From positions 1 through 35,452 of the forward strand of contig CANNKH010000006.1 in assembly GCA_947504985.1 (NCBI GenBank): a stretch of DNA of 35,452 nucleotides. Reading direction: 5' to 3'. Below, one piece after another: positions 1-9,411 of the stretch (positions are counted from its first letter, which is position 1; the number at the start of each line of letters is the position of its first letter). The translations under genes were made by a program, and so were the position numbers. This DNA comes from Methylococcaceae bacterium (GTDB taxonomy: Bacteria; Pseudomonadota; Gammaproteobacteria; Methylococcales; Methylomonadaceae). Under the pieces are notes generated by a model. That model did not search any database and was not told the origin of the DNA. It saw only the letters and a program-made list of their open reading frames with translations.

Positions 1-239
1 GCCGAAACAGAGGCACCTGGAGAAAATAAACCAATTTGTACCTTAGAAAAATCGAAAGTAGCCAAGTCATGCACAGCTACCGATCCACCTTTAAATGGAA
101 TCCTTTTGCCAACCGAATGGCTACTCGCCAAGGCGTATATTTCTCCGATTGGAAAATTACGCTCTTCCAGAATGGATAACATGGCTTCGCCAACCGCGCC
201 AGTAGCGCCTACCACAGCAACATTATAAAGCTTAGTCAT
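1..239 (-). CDS. asd: Aspartate-semialdehyde dehydrogenase, N-terminal part (cut by window edge)
   Basis: Only the first 79 codons are in the window; the gene runs off the left edge. The translation begins [20 protein letters not shown], a Rossmann NADP-binding loop (GATGAVG), and ends near FSPGASVSA, matching the USG-1-type aspartate-beta-semialdehyde dehydrogenases of gammaproteobacteria. The enzyme reduces aspartyl-phosphate to aspartate semialdehyde, the branch point to lysine, methionine and threonine, in the cytoplasm. Its ATG shares one base with the leuB TAA stop (TAATG), so translation is probably coupled to leuB. The leuC-leuD-leuB-asd order is known from Pseudomonas and relatives and supports the call. 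The catalytic cysteine lies outside the window. Confidence 0.93.
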   Translation of the reverse strand, partial: MTKLYNVAVVGATGAVGEAMLSILEERNFPIGEIYALASSHSVGKRIPFKGGSVAVHDLATFDFSKVQIGLFSPGASVS

Positions 240-1324
240 TACGCACCCTCTGTTAAAGCAGAAACCACAGCATCACCCATTTGTGCAGTGCTAACTTTCT
301 GCATACCATCTGAATAAATATCAGCAGTACGATTATTGGCATTTAGTGCCGTATTGACCGCTTTTTCAATGCGTTCAGCCGCATCAGACCTATTTAAGGT
401 ATAACGCAACATCATCGCCGTTGATAAAATAGTAGCCAACGGATTGGCAATACCTTTTCCTGCAATATCGGGCGCCGAACCATGAATAGGCTCATACATG
501 CCTTTATTGTTGGCATCCAGCGAAGCAGACGGCAACATGCCAATAGAGCCGGTCAACATCGCTGCCGTATCAGAAAGAATATCACCAAACATGTTAGTCG
601 TGACGATCACATCAAACTGTTTAGGCGCCCGAACCAACTGCATAGCGGCATTATCGACATACATGTGGGTGAGTTCGACGTCAGGGTACTGTTTGCCAGT
701 TTCAATCACGACTTGTCGCCAAAGCTCAGTACATTCCAGTACATTAGCCTTATCAACCGAGCACAGACGGTGATTTCTTTTTTGTGCTATCTGAAATGCG
801 CAATGCGCAATGCGGCGTATTTCAGATTCGCTGTAGACCAAGGTGTTATAGCCTTGTTTTTCGCCATTTTCTAAGACCCTAATGCCTCGTGGCTGTCCAA
901 AATAAATGCCGCCCGTCAGTTCGCGCACAATCATGATGTCCAAACCCGAGACAATTTCAGGCTTTAACGATGACGCATCAGCCAATTGCGGATATAAGAT
1001 TGCCGGACGTAAATTAGCAAATAACTGCAACTCTGAACGCAAGCCTAATAATCCTTTTTCAGGGCGCACTGAAATATCTAGTGATTCCCATTTATAGCCA
1101 CCTACCGCGCCCAATAAAATGGCATCGGCCGCTTTTGCCAATGCCAACGTTTGCGATGGGAAAGGTGTGCCATATTCGTCATAAGCCCCACCGCCAATTA
1201 AACCCTGTTCAAATTCCAGATCCAAAGTCATATCAGCATTTAAAAATATCAGCACTTTAATCGCTTCTGCAACGATTTCAGTACCTATACCATCGCCTGG
1301 TAAAACTGCAATTTTCTTTGTCAT
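239..1324 (-). CDS. leuB: 3-isopropylmalate dehydrogenase
   Basis: Oxidatively decarboxylates 3-isopropylmalate to 2-oxoisocaproate with NAD, the third committed step of leucine synthesis. The 361-residue product has the usual family length. It starts [17 protein letters not shown] (the PGDGIG loop), contains the substrate- and Mg-binding stretch [13 protein letters not shown] and [17 protein letters not shown], and the NAD-binding loop [18 protein letters not shown]. An AAAAGG Shine-Dalgarno lies upstream of the ATG. It follows leuD by 26 bases and overlaps asd by one base, so it sits in the adk-leuC-ecn-leuD-leuB-asd transcription unit. Identification is by direct motif reading and operon context. 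Confidence 0.97.
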   Translation of the reverse strand: MTKKIAVLPGDGIGTEIVAEAIKVLIFLNADMTLDLEFEQGLIGGGAYDEYGTPFPSQTLALAKAADAILLGAVGGYKWESLDISVRPEKGLLGLRSELQLFANLRPAILYPQLADASSLKPEIVSGLDIMIVRELTGGIYFGQPRGIRVLENGEKQGYNTLVYSESEIRRIAHCAFQIAQKRNHRLCSVDKANVLECTELWRQVVIETGKQYPDVELTHMYVDNAAMQLVRAPKQFDVIVTTNMFGDILSDTAAMLTGSIGMLPSASLDANNKGMYEPIHGSAPDIAGKGIANPLATILSTAMMLRYTLNRSDAAERIEKAVNTALNANNRTADIYSDGMQKVSTAQMGDAVVSALTEGA

Positions 1325-1350
1325 TAATGATAAAACCTTTTAATTAGAAT

Positions 1351-1983
1351 TTACACAAACAGCCAAGGTGCTCTTTTAGCACGTTCAACTTCGTATGCGC
1401 GTATTTGGTCAGCATGCTGCAATGATAAACCAATGTCATCTAATCCATTTAACAGACGATATTTACGATTTTCATCAACATCAAAACCAATTTCCCTGCC
1501 ATTGGCAGCAATGATTTTTTGGGCGTCCAAATCGACTGTCAAGGTATAACCTTCTGATAATTCGTTAAACAAGCCATCAACACAGTCTGCGGCCAGTGCG
1601 ATGGGCAACAATCCGTTTTTAAAACAATTATTATAAAAAATATCAGCAAAACTAGGGGCGATTATCACTCTAAAGCCAAAATCTTCCAATGCCCAAGGGG
1701 CATGTTCACGAGAAGAGCCACAGCCAAAGTTTTCTCGCGTTAGCAAAATTTCCGCACCCTTATATTGCGACTTGTTAAGCACGAAATCTTTGTTAATCAA
1801 ACGATGCGTACAATCCATATCTGGCTCACCGCGATCTAAGTAACGCCATTCATCGAATAAATAGGGACCAAAACCTGCGCGTTTAATCGATTTAAGAAAC
1901 TGTTTGGGAATAATAGCATCGGTATCAACATTCGCCCGATTCAACGGAGCCACTAAACCGGTTAATAGTGTGAAAGCTTGCAT
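1351..1983 (-). CDS. leuD: 3-isopropylmalate dehydratase small subunit
   Basis: Small (swivel-domain) subunit of isopropylmalate isomerase, which with LeuC converts 2- to 3-isopropylmalate. The 210 residues match the long LeuD1 form typical of proteobacteria. Recognisable segments are [20 protein letters not shown] at the N terminus and [15 protein letters not shown], the conserved substrate-recognition loop, near residues 85-99. Unusually for a pair that often sits directly adjacent, leuC and leuD are separated here by about 190 bases that hold a small lipoprotein gene. leuB follows 26 bases downstream. No truncation or missing motif is visible. Confidence 0.96.
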   Translation of the reverse strand: MQAFTLLTGLVAPLNRANVDTDAIIPKQFLKSIKRAGFGPYLFDEWRYLDRGEPDMDCTHRLINKDFVLNKSQYKGAEILLTRENFGCGSSREHAPWALEDFGFRVIIAPSFADIFYNNCFKNGLLPIALAADCVDGLFNELSEGYTLTVDLDAQKIIAANGREIGFDVDENRKYRLLNGLDDIGLSLQHADQIRAYEVERAKRAPWLFV

Positions 1984-2046
1984 AAATAATTATCTACTAT
2001 TTTTTATTACTGAACGAATGACTTAGGTACATAGTGAATTTGACCT

Positions 2047-2160
2047 TTACGATTTTTGAATAACCTCGCCTACTTTTTCTATGTCCTTGCCCACACCACG
2101 AATAGTGTTGCATCCTACAAGCAAAATAGCGGCGAATATTAAAAGAATTAGTTTATTCAT
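2047..2160 (-). CDS. Entericidin A/B family lipoprotein (37 residues)
   Basis: A 37-codon reading frame (ATG at 2160, TAA at 2047-2049) lies in the leuC-leuD gap. It encodes MNKLILLIFAAILLVGC followed by NTIRGVGKDIEKVGEVIQKS. This is a short signal peptide with lipobox L-V-G-C, then an amphipathic helix with the G-V-G-K-D-I-E-K-V-G pattern typical of entericidin (EcnA/EcnB) lipoproteins. The mature peptide would be about 21 residues, lipid-anchored at the cell envelope. In E. coli, EcnA/EcnB form an antidote/toxin pair linked to osmotic stress; only one member is seen here. No strong Shine-Dalgarno is visible, and the 16-base distance from the leuC stop suggests coupled expression. The family call is confident; a toxin role here is not shown. 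Confidence 0.85.
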   Translation of the reverse strand: MNKLILLIFAAILLVGCNTIRGVGKDIEKVGEVIQKS

Positions 2161-2176
2161 AATGAAGACTATTGGG

Positions 2177-3583
2177 TCAACTTAATTGTTGCACATCAAC
2201 AAAATGTCCCGCTATTGCAGCCGCTGCAGCCATCGCCGGACTAACCAAGTGAGTGCGCCCCCCGTAACCTTGTCTCCCTTCGAAATTCCTGTTCGATGTG
2301 GAGGCGCAACGCTCACCTTCTTCCAAGCGATCTGCATTCATTGCTAGGCACATCGAGCAACCTGGCTCACGCCATTCAAAACCTGCATCAATAAAAATCT
2401 GATCAAGCCCTTCCGATTCAGCCTGTTTCTTCACTAAACCGGAACCAGGCACAACCAGCGCTAATTTAATGTTATTGGCAATTTTTCTACCTTTTGCCAC
2501 CTGTGCCGCCGCTCTTAAATCTTCAATCCTAGAATTGGTACACGAACCAATAAAAACCTTATCGACCGCAATATCGGTAATCGCTTGACCAGCTTTCAGC
2601 CCCATATATTCCAGCGCACGTAGCATACTTTGCCGTTTTACGGCGTCATATTCAGCAGTAGGATCGGGAACAACATCATCGACAGCAACAACTAATTCGG
2701 GCGATGTGCCCCAAGTCACTTGCGGCTTAATGGTCGTCGCGTCTATCTCTATCACTTTATCAAAAACAGCATCCTCATCAGAATGCAGCCGTTGCCACAA
2801 GCGCTCAGCCATAAACCAATCACTGTCTTTGGGCGAGTAAGGTCGGTTTCGGTAATAATCAATAGTGATATCATCAACAGCAATAAGACCTGCGCGAGCA
2901 CCCGCCTCTATCGCCATATTACAGACCGTCATGCGACCCTCCATAGACAAGGCTCGAATCGCTACACCAGCAAATTCAATAGTATAGCCGTTACCGCCCG
3001 CTGTACCTATTTTACCGATAATCGCCAAAACAATATCTTTAGCCGTAATGCCTGCACGTGTTTGTCCATTAAGATGAATCAACAAATTTTTCGCTTTTTT
3101 CTGAACCAAGCACTGCGTAGCCAACACATGTTCTACTTCCGATGTGCCTATACCGAACGCCAACGCACCGGATGCGCCATGTGTAGATGTATGCGAGTCA
3201 CCACAAACAACCGTCATACCGGGTAAAGTAGCGCCCTGTTCAGGGCCGATGACATGAACAATACCTTGCCGAGCATCAGTCATCGTAAATTCCGTAATAC
3301 CGAACTCAGTACAATTTTTATCTAGCGTATCGACTTGTAAGCGGGCAACGGGATCAGTAATACCTTTGTCGCGACCCGTGGTAGGGACGTTATGATCAGC
3401 TACGGCCAGATTTCGTGATGCTCGCCAAGGCTGACGCCCGGCCAGCCGGAGACCTTCAAAAGCTTGTGGGGATGTCACCTCGTGAACAAGATGGCGATCG
3501 ATGTAGATAAGTGAAGAGCCGTCATCTTCTGTATAAACGACGTGATCTTCCCATAGTTTGTCATAAAGGGTTTTACCTGACAT
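2177..3583 (-). CDS. leuC: 3-isopropylmalate dehydratase large subunit
   Basis: Catalytic [4Fe-4S] aconitase-family subunit of isopropylmalate isomerase, partner of LeuD. The 468-residue length is normal. The cluster cysteines are visible as [13 protein letters not shown] (Cys348) and GCSMCLAMN (Cys409 and Cys412). [13 protein letters not shown] and [16 protein letters not shown] are standard family signatures, as is the C-terminal RNFEGRQG. Its stop (TGA) lies 16 bases before the entericidin start and its ATG lies 13 bases after the adk stop, so it appears co-transcribed with adk on one side and the rest of the leu cluster on the other. No attenuator-like leucine leader peptide is evident upstream, and no separate promoter was found between adk and leuC. 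Confidence 0.97.
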   Translation of the reverse strand: MSGKTLYDKLWEDHVVYTEDDGSSLIYIDRHLVHEVTSPQAFEGLRLAGRQPWRASRNLAVADHNVPTTGRDKGITDPVARLQVDTLDKNCTEFGITEFTMTDARQGIVHVIGPEQGATLPGMTVVCGDSHTSTHGASGALAFGIGTSEVEHVLATQCLVQKKAKNLLIHLNGQTRAGITAKDIVLAIIGKIGTAGGNGYTIEFAGVAIRALSMEGRMTVCNMAIEAGARAGLIAVDDITIDYYRNRPYSPKDSDWFMAERLWQRLHSDEDAVFDKVIEIDATTIKPQVTWGTSPELVVAVDDVVPDPTAEYDAVKRQSMLRALEYMGLKAGQAITDIAVDKVFIGSCTNSRIEDLRAAAQVAKGRKIANNIKLALVVPGSGLVKKQAESEGLDQIFIDAGFEWREPGCSMCLAMNADRLEEGERCASTSNRNFEGRQGYGGRTHLVSPAMAAAAAIAGHFVDVQQLS

Positions 3584-3596
3584 AGCACTCTAATGA

Positions 3597-4268
<672 letters not shown>

Positions 4269-4406
4269 TTAAATATAATCATTAAATGATCAAAGAATTT
4301 TCATGGGCAAATATATAACTGAACATTTTATAATATTTCTTCATTAATCTCTTTCAAAAAGATGATTATTTCCACTAAGCAACTAGGTTGAAACAGCCTT
4401 TCTCCA

Positions 4407-5021
4407 TTAAATAAATAGCGCACGATAAGCCTTAGCGGACTGTTCCGGCGTACTATCGAATAACCCACCAATAACCGCGAGCATATCGGCTCCAGCGGTC
4501 AATAATTGCGCACCGTTCTCTGGCAAAATACCACCAATAGCAACGACAGGGATCGTCAATGAAAACTTGGCTTTTTGTAGCGTTTCAATATCTGCCGGTG
4601 CCGCCAATGGCTTGGATAAAGAAGGAAAAAATCGCCCAAATGCCACATAACTAGCGCCTTGCTTTTGCGCATCCAGCGCTAACTCTATAAAGTTATAACA
4701 GGAAATGCCAATAATGGCATCAGCACCTAAAATCGCTCTGGCCTCTTTAATGTTGCCATCCTGTTTACCGAGATGAACACCATCGGCTCCGATTTGTTCA
4801 GCAAGCGTTATATCATCATTAATAATCAGAGGAACATGGTACTGATGGCAAATTTCTAGTAATGCTTTTGCAAGTGCCTGTCCGTCAACAGGATTTTTAT
4901 CCCGATATTGCAACATAGCCACCCCGCCTCGAAGTACTGCAGTAACTTCACTAAGTATCTTATCTACGGATTTATTATCCGTTTGAGTAATCGCATAAAG
5001 CCCGCTGTTAGGACATTTCAT
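4407..5021 (-). CDS. thiE: Thiamine-phosphate synthase
   Basis: Joins HMP pyrophosphate to the thiazole phosphate to make thiamine monophosphate. The 204-residue TIM-barrel protein shows GLYAITQ at strand 1, MLQYRDKN (phosphate/pyrimidine site), INDDITLAEQIGADGVHLGKQD, GISCYN, YVAFGRFFPSLSKP and the closing VVAIGGI loop. All are ThiE landmarks; PSLSKP stands where many family members have PTxTK. Its ATG overlaps the thiD stop by 4 bases (ATGA), implying translational coupling. No thiG, thiS or thiO gene is nearby, so the thiazole branch is encoded elsewhere. Confidence 0.94.
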   Translation of the reverse strand: MKCPNSGLYAITQTDNKSVDKILSEVTAVLRGGVAMLQYRDKNPVDGQALAKALLEICHQYHVPLIINDDITLAEQIGADGVHLGKQDGNIKEARAILGADAIIGISCYNFIELALDAQKQGASYVAFGRFFPSLSKPLAAPADIETLQKAKFSLTIPVVAIGGILPENGAQLLTAGADMLAVIGGLFDSTPEQSAKAYRALFI

Positions 5022-5809
5022 ACCTCATCCTCCATCCAGAAAAATCGGTTTGGATTATACTGACCTTTCCCTATCCTATAAGCACTATTCAGTGAATTCC
5101 AAGTGTATTCTTGAGCTTCCATAACGGCTTGTACCGGCTCTAATCCATGTGCCATCAATGCGGCAATACTCGTAGCCAAAGTACAACCGGAACCATGATA
5201 ACTTTCCGGTAATCTATCCCAAGTGTACGTTTCCCAGCAACGTCCATCATGAAACAGTTGATTATTAACTACCGGAGTTGTTTCATGAGTGCCTGTAATC
5301 AGTACATAATCACAGCCTTTTTCCAGCAAATCCAAACCACTTTGGTCAAGCGCCTCAAATCCACTAAGCTTACGCGCTTCTTCACTATTTGGTGTCAATA
5401 CTGTTGTACATGGCAAAAGTAAATCGATAATCGTCGTAATAAGCCGTTCACTAGCCATATCTGCCCCCCCACCTGCCGTAAGAACAGTATCCAGAATCAC
5501 CGGAATATGGGGATACTGTTTTAAAATAGCATAAATAGCGATTGCTGTTTCATGATGCCCGATTAAGCCTATTTTAAAAGCATTAACATGCAAATCATTT
5601 AATAGGGTATTCGCTTGGCTGATAATATTTTCTGGGCTTTGGGGAATAAGTTTTTTTACATTACGCGTGTCTTGCTCAGTTAATACCGTGATGATACTGG
5701 CTGAATGGCACTGATGACTTACCAGCGTTTCAATATCGGCTTGAATGCCAGCACCACCCGAGGGATCATGGCCTGAAAACGAGAGAACAACAGGGCGACG
5801 TTGCTTCAT
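5018..5809 (-). CDS. thiD: Hydroxymethylpyrimidine/phosphomethylpyrimidine kinase
   Basis: Phosphorylates HMP and HMP-P to give the pyrimidine donor for ThiE. The 263-residue ribokinase-family protein has the N-terminal SFSGHDPSGGAGIQADIETL substrate loop, KIGLIG, the VLDTVLTAGGG segment (canonical VxDPVM), LTPNSEEA, and the C-terminal anion hole and catalytic GSGCTLA. The middle segment carries T where many ThiD have P-V-M, a small departure. A run of seven G on the coding strand (5464-5470) encodes the glycines of that segment. It is divergent from dnaQ across a 129-base spacer, in which I could not recognise a TPP riboswitch. Confidence 0.92.
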   Translation of the reverse strand: MKQRRPVVLSFSGHDPSGGAGIQADIETLVSHQCHSASIITVLTEQDTRNVKKLIPQSPENIISQANTLLNDLHVNAFKIGLIGHHETAIAIYAILKQYPHIPVILDTVLTAGGGADMASERLITTIIDLLLPCTTVLTPNSEEARKLSGFEALDQSGLDLLEKGCDYVLITGTHETTPVVNNQLFHDGRCWETYTWDRLPESYHGSGCTLATSIAALMAHGLEPVQAVMEAQEYTWNSLNSAYRIGKGQYNPNRFFWMEDEV

Positions 5810-5938
5810 TGGAATATCTTTATGGTCATAAGGTGTTAATGTATGCTAATAATTGTAATGTGTCACTGACTTGATTGTCATACTTTTCCTGCATTAACAA
5901 TGGCAACTTTTGCTTAAACAATAACATCAAGGTAACTT

Positions 5939-6679
5939 GTGAATAAACGTACATTTACAAATCGTATTGTGGTTCTCGATACCGAAACCACGGGGTTGAA
6001 TCCTCAGGATGGCCATAGAATTATTGAAATTGGCTGTGTAGAACTGCTTAATCGTCGCCTGACCGGAAACCGATTTCATGTTTATATTAATCCTGAACGA
6101 ATTATTGATGAGGGCGCTATTGCGGTACATGGCATTACCAATGAATTCTTAGAAGATAAATCGCGCTTTAAGGATGTTTTTGCTGATTTTATTAGGTTTA
6201 TCGAAGGTGCTGAATTAGCAATTCATAATGCCCCATTCGACGTTGGCTTTATCAATCATGAGTTTTTACGGCTGGAAAATCTTAGCAAAACTATCACTGA
6301 CTATTGCTCTGTATTTGATACGCTAACTTACGCCAGAAAAAAACATCCAGGACAACGTAATAGTCTGGATGCACTATGCAAACGCTATGGGATCGATAAT
6401 AGTCATCGTGATTTGCATGGTGCATTACTGGATGCAGAAATACTTGCTGAGGTATTTTTATTGATGACCGGTGGACAGTCTTCATTGCTGGACGAAAGTT
6501 CATCGGTTAAGGAAAAGATAAGCATCAATCGAGATACCAGGCAACTATCAAAAGATCGCACCGCATTAACAGTCATTCCCTGCAATGAAGAAGAACTTAA
6601 ACTGCATCAGCAATGTTTAAAAATTATAGAAAAGTCAGCAGGTACTTGCCTTTGGCATTCAAACCAAACACCAACCTAA
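5939..6679 (+). CDS. dnaQ: DNA polymerase III epsilon subunit (3'-5' proofreading exonuclease)
   Basis: Proofreading subunit of the replicative polymerase. The 246-residue protein carries all three DEDDh exonuclease motifs: VLDTETTGL (ExoI, residues 12-20), HNAPFDVGF (ExoII, 96-104) and the H160-G-A-L-L-D-A-E motif (ExoIII). After the nuclease domain, Q180-S-S-L-L resembles the clamp-binding Q-T-S-M-A-F of E. coli epsilon, and a C-terminal tail for the alpha subunit follows. Translation starts at GTG (5939), supported by AAGG upstream and alignment of the N terminus with the family. In E. coli dnaQ is divergent from rnhA; here the divergent neighbour is thiD. Confidence 0.94.
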   Translation: MNKRTFTNRIVVLDTETTGLNPQDGHRIIEIGCVELLNRRLTGNRFHVYINPERIIDEGAIAVHGITNEFLEDKSRFKDVFADFIRFIEGAELAIHNAPFDVGFINHEFLRLENLSKTITDYCSVFDTLTYARKKHPGQRNSLDALCKRYGIDNSHRDLHGALLDAEILAEVFLLMTGGQSSLLDESSSVKEKISINRDTRQLSKDRTALTVIPCNEEELKLHQQCLKIIEKSAGTCLWHSNQTPT

Positions 6680-6714
6680 AAACGCCACGAAGAGCGTAAA
6701 AAGCGTTTCGTGGC
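6678..6714 (-). terminator. Rho-independent terminator of the DEAD-box helicase gene
   Basis: Read on the minus strand, a 12-base arm GCCACGAAACGC pairs with GCTCTTCGTGGC (two mismatches near the loop) and is followed by G and five T. It begins 33 bases after the helicase stop. On the plus strand the same hairpin follows dnaQ but lacks a T tract, so it should act mainly on the helicase transcript. Confidence 0.75.
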
Positions 6715-6747
6715 TCAACACCTATTATGATTAGTCCCGATATAAAA

Positions 6748-8511
6748 TCATTCTTCCGTTTTAGGCTTTGCCCGTCTGGAGGTAGTCCCTATTCTCTTCT
6801 TACTTTTATCGTCTTTTTTAGCACCAACATCTATTCTTCTAACACCAGATTCAATTTTTGAAATATTCAAAGGCTGACCGGCAACCCTGACTTTTCTCAG
6901 ATCCTGAATTAACTCTTTTGGCATGCCAGCGGGTAACTCTACGGTACTGTAGTCATCTTCGATTTTAATGCGTGCAATATGCTTACCATCAATACCTGCT
7001 TCATTAGCAATGGCACCGACAATGTTGCCTGGCTTAACACCGTGAGCATGACCTACTTCGATACGAAACAATTCCATTTCAATACCTGCGCCACCAAATT
7101 CACGTCTTGAACCACGTTCACTTCTAGGTCTATCTTCGCCCCTAGATGGACTGTCTTCCCGCGCGTCTCTGGATTTTTTAGGTGGATTTTGCATTAAGAG
7201 CGGCGTATCACCCTGTACCAATTTTGCCAAAGCGGCAGCAATTTCCATTGCAGAAACATTATGTTCACGCTCATATTGCTCTATCAGTTGACTAAAAAAA
7301 CTCAGCTCTTCTGCTGCTAAGGTATCGGTAATGTTCTGCTTGAATCTCGCAATACGCTTATTATTTATCACTTCAGTCGAAGGCAATCCCATTTCTTCAA
7401 CTTTTTGCTTGGTTGCTTTTTCAATATTCATAAGCAACTTTCTTTCTCTGGGTGCAATAAATAGTATTGCATCACCCGTTCGACCCGCACGCCCTGTTCT
7501 ACCAATACGATGAACATAAGACTCTGTATCGTAAGGAATGTCATAATTGACAACATGAGTAATACGATCGACATCCAATCCACGAGCTGCAACATCGGTT
7601 GCTATCAAAATATCCAATTTGCCATTTTTAAGATGATTTATCGAACGCTCCCTAAGTGCTTGCGACATATCACCATTAATAGCTGCCGCCGAATAACCGC
7701 GTGCCTCCAGTTTTTCAGCTAATTCAACAGTGGCTGTTTTCGTTCTAACAAAAATAATCATGCCATCAAAGGTCTCAACTTCCAGGATACGCGTCAACGC
7801 ATCCAGTTTATGAATACCACTAACTACCCAAAACCGTTGACGTATATTCTCTGCTGAAGCAGTAGTAACTTTAATGGTAATTTGTTGAGGATCATCCAGA
7901 TATTCTTGAGCAATTTTACGAATCGCCGTCGGCATGGTTGCTGAAAACAATGCAATCTGCCGTTCATCTGGAGTCTGCTCGAGTATCCACTCAACATCAT
8001 CGATAAAGCCCATGCGCAGCATTTCATCGGCTTCATCAAGCACTAACGTACTCAATCCTTCCAAATTTAAAGTACCTTTGCGCATATGATCCATCACTCG
8101 CCCTGGGGTGCCAACCACAACATGAGCGCCACGTTTCAACTGACGAAGCTGGGTACTATAATCTTGTCCACCATAAATAGGCAGAACATGGAAACCTTTT
8201 AAATGCGCAGCATAGCGTTGAAATGCTTCGGCCACCTGAATGGCAAGTTCGCGTGTAGGCGCCAATACCAAAACTTGAGGATCTTTTTGTTTAAGATCAA
8301 TGCGCGACAAAATCGGCAGAGCAAAAGCCGCCGTTTTACCAGTTCCTGTTTGCGCTTGCCCCAATACATCTTTTCCTTGCAGCATATAGGGAATAACTTG
8401 TGCCTGAATCGGCGAAGGTGTTTCATAACCGACATCTTCCAATGCTGTTAGCACCGGTTCAATCAGTGCTAAATCACGAAAAGAGGGTAATGTAGAAACA
8501 TCATTGAGCAT
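6748..8511 (-). CDS. deaD: DEAD-box ATP-dependent RNA helicase (DeaD/CsdA type)
   Basis: Unwinds structured RNA during ribosome assembly, cold adaptation and mRNA decay. With the chosen ATG at 8511 the protein has 587 residues. It shows the Q motif (SPIQAQ), Walker A AQTGTGKT (53-60), PTRELA, DEAD (159-162), SAT (190-192) and HRIGRTGRAGR. An Arg/Ser/Asp-rich linker follows, then a C-terminal DbpA-like RNA-binding fold (FRIEVGHAHGVKPGNIVGAI) and a basic tail. The 8511 start has AAGG seven bases upstream and aligns with the usual N terminus; an in-frame ATG at 8583 would add 24 residues with no Shine-Dalgarno and no family counterpart. A terminator follows the stop. Confidence 0.95.
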   Translation of the reverse strand: MLNDVSTLPSFRDLALIEPVLTALEDVGYETPSPIQAQVIPYMLQGKDVLGQAQTGTGKTAAFALPILSRIDLKQKDPQVLVLAPTRELAIQVAEAFQRYAAHLKGFHVLPIYGGQDYSTQLRQLKRGAHVVVGTPGRVMDHMRKGTLNLEGLSTLVLDEADEMLRMGFIDDVEWILEQTPDERQIALFSATMPTAIRKIAQEYLDDPQQITIKVTTASAENIRQRFWVVSGIHKLDALTRILEVETFDGMIIFVRTKTATVELAEKLEARGYSAAAINGDMSQALRERSINHLKNGKLDILIATDVAARGLDVDRITHVVNYDIPYDTESYVHRIGRTGRAGRTGDAILFIAPRERKLLMNIEKATKQKVEEMGLPSTEVINNKRIARFKQNITDTLAAEELSFFSQLIEQYEREHNVSAMEIAAALAKLVQGDTPLLMQNPPKKSRDAREDSPSRGEDRPRSERGSRREFGGAGIEMELFRIEVGHAHGVKPGNIVGAIANEAGIDGKHIARIKIEDDYSTVELPAGMPKELIQDLRKVRVAGQPLNISKIESGVRRIDVGAKKDDKSKKRIGTTSRRAKPKTEE

Positions 8512-8646
8512 GGATTTACCTTGTTGGATGAGAATGCGCGAATGCGCGGGGAAATGTTTGTTTAATATAGAATTATATCCCATTCTATTAAAAATAGCAG
8601 CAAATGATAGAAAGTTAACATGACTGACTGCTAAGCTTGAAGAGTC

Positions 8647-9099
8647 CTAAACCAAATTATAGCCCGTGGTATTTTCAGCAACCCAGCGTTCATATTCAGA
8701 TACTAAGCGCTCTTTTTTCCAAAACGGGGCTCTGCTTTTCAAGGCCTCCATAATATAGCGGCAGGCATCAAAGGCATCGCCACGATGGGCTGACCAGACC
8801 GCTACTAGCACGATGGCATCTTTCGGAACAATATCACCAACTCGATGCACCACTAGACTATCAAGGATAGACCATTGCTGATGCGCTTCTACAACAATGA
8901 CCTCAAGTTGTTTCTCGCCCATGCCTGGGTAATGTTCTAAAGTCATGCTTTTCACTGAATCGCCAAGATTAAAATCGCGCATGGTACCAATAAAAATACA
9001 AGCCGCTCCTATTTTTCCAGCTAAACTGTCTATTGAGTTTTGATATTTTTGAATTTCCTGCCAAGGATTAAAATCACCCTGTACGATAAAAACCGCCAT
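8647..9099 (-). CDS. moaE: Molybdopterin synthase catalytic subunit
   Basis: Large subunit of molybdopterin synthase, which transfers sulfur from thiocarboxylated MoaD to precursor Z. The 150-residue protein has the family landmarks GTMRDFNLGDSV, LEHYPGM, VHRVGDIVPKDAIVLVAV, HRGDAFDACRYIMEALKSR and the catalytic lysine segment APFWKKE. The start at 9099 follows a near-perfect AGGAGG Shine-Dalgarno located inside the last codons of moaD, with a single base between the moaD TGA and this ATG. A longer in-frame start would run back through moaD and is rejected. With moaD and the divergent moaC, it forms a molybdenum-cofactor locus. Confidence 0.95.
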   Translation of the reverse strand: MAVFIVQGDFNPWQEIQKYQNSIDSLAGKIGAACIFIGTMRDFNLGDSVKSMTLEHYPGMGEKQLEVIVVEAHQQWSILDSLVVHRVGDIVPKDAIVLVAVWSAHRGDAFDACRYIMEALKSRAPFWKKERLVSEYERWVAENTTGYNLV

Positions 9100-9100
9100 T

Positions 9101-9334
9101 TCAACCTCCTGTGACGGGGGGGAAAAATGCAACTTCATCACCATCGTTAACACGGCTATCCAGGTCAACATATTCCATATTCACTGCAGCCAGTATATTG
9201 TCAGGTAAGGATTGTTGAGGATTAGCCCCCCCCCACAAATCACGAACAGTTAACACTTCTACAAACGCTAGATTATCTTCAGAACGTCCAAGTTTTTCTT
9301 TCAAGCTGGCAAAATAACGCACTTTAATAGACAT
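9101..9334 (-). CDS. moaD: Molybdopterin synthase sulfur carrier subunit
   Basis: Ubiquitin-like sulfur carrier whose C-terminal Gly-Gly is thiocarboxylated by MoeB. The 77-residue product starts MSIKVRYFASLKEKLG and ends DGDEVAFFPPVTGG, the invariant MoaD tail. A GTG two codons upstream (9340) is an alternative start. The gene holds two homopolymers: nine G on the coding strand (9226-9234) encoding Trp-Gly-Gly-Ala, and seven C (9116-9122) encoding the Phe-Pro-Pro near the tail. The frame is intact on both sides of each tract. moaE follows one base after the stop. Confidence 0.93.
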   Translation of the reverse strand: MSIKVRYFASLKEKLGRSEDNLAFVEVLTVRDLWGGANPQQSLPDNILAAVNMEYVDLDSRVNDGDEVAFFPPVTGG

Positions 9335-9363
9335 ATTCACTCACGCTGTTATAAAAAATAGAG

Positions 9364-9392
9364 ATAATACAAATTTGTTTTTACACTTTCAG
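9364..9392 (-). promoter_or_regulatory. Putative sigma-70 promoter of moaD-moaE
   Basis: On the minus strand CTGAAA (-35, 4 of 6 matches) and TATTAT (-10, 5 of 6) are separated by exactly 17 bases, about 30 bases before the moaD start. It lies in the spacer shared with the divergent moaC gene. No convincing plus-strand counterpart for moaC was found. Confidence 0.4.
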
Positions 9393-9411
9393 AATTAATT
9401 TTACAAATATC

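Noticed and set aside
482-874. Open frames opposite leuB and similar ones opposite leuC, deaD, glnS, trkA, cysI and nhaD
   Set aside because: They are antisense or out-of-frame shadows of well-identified genes with no ribosome-binding site and no recognisable domain.
5871-5899. Promoter for dnaQ (TTGATT with TTAACA)
   Set aside because: Spacing is 17 bases but the -10 matches the consensus at only two positions.
5810-5938. TPP riboswitch before thiD
   Set aside because: The spacer is short and AT-rich and none of the conserved thi-box segments can be recognised on the minus strand.
8512-8583. Upstream ATG extending the DEAD-box helicase by 24 residues
   Set aside because: No Shine-Dalgarno, no family counterpart to the extra residues, and a well-spaced AAGG directly before the ATG at 8511.
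9100-9171. Longer moaE start inside moaD
   Set aside because: It would read through the end of moaD out of frame; the ATG at 9099 follows AGGAGG and aligns with MoaE.
9335-9411. Molybdenum-cofactor riboswitch between moaD and moaC
   Set aside because: The spacer is under 80 bases, too short for the known Moco RNA element, and lacks its stems.
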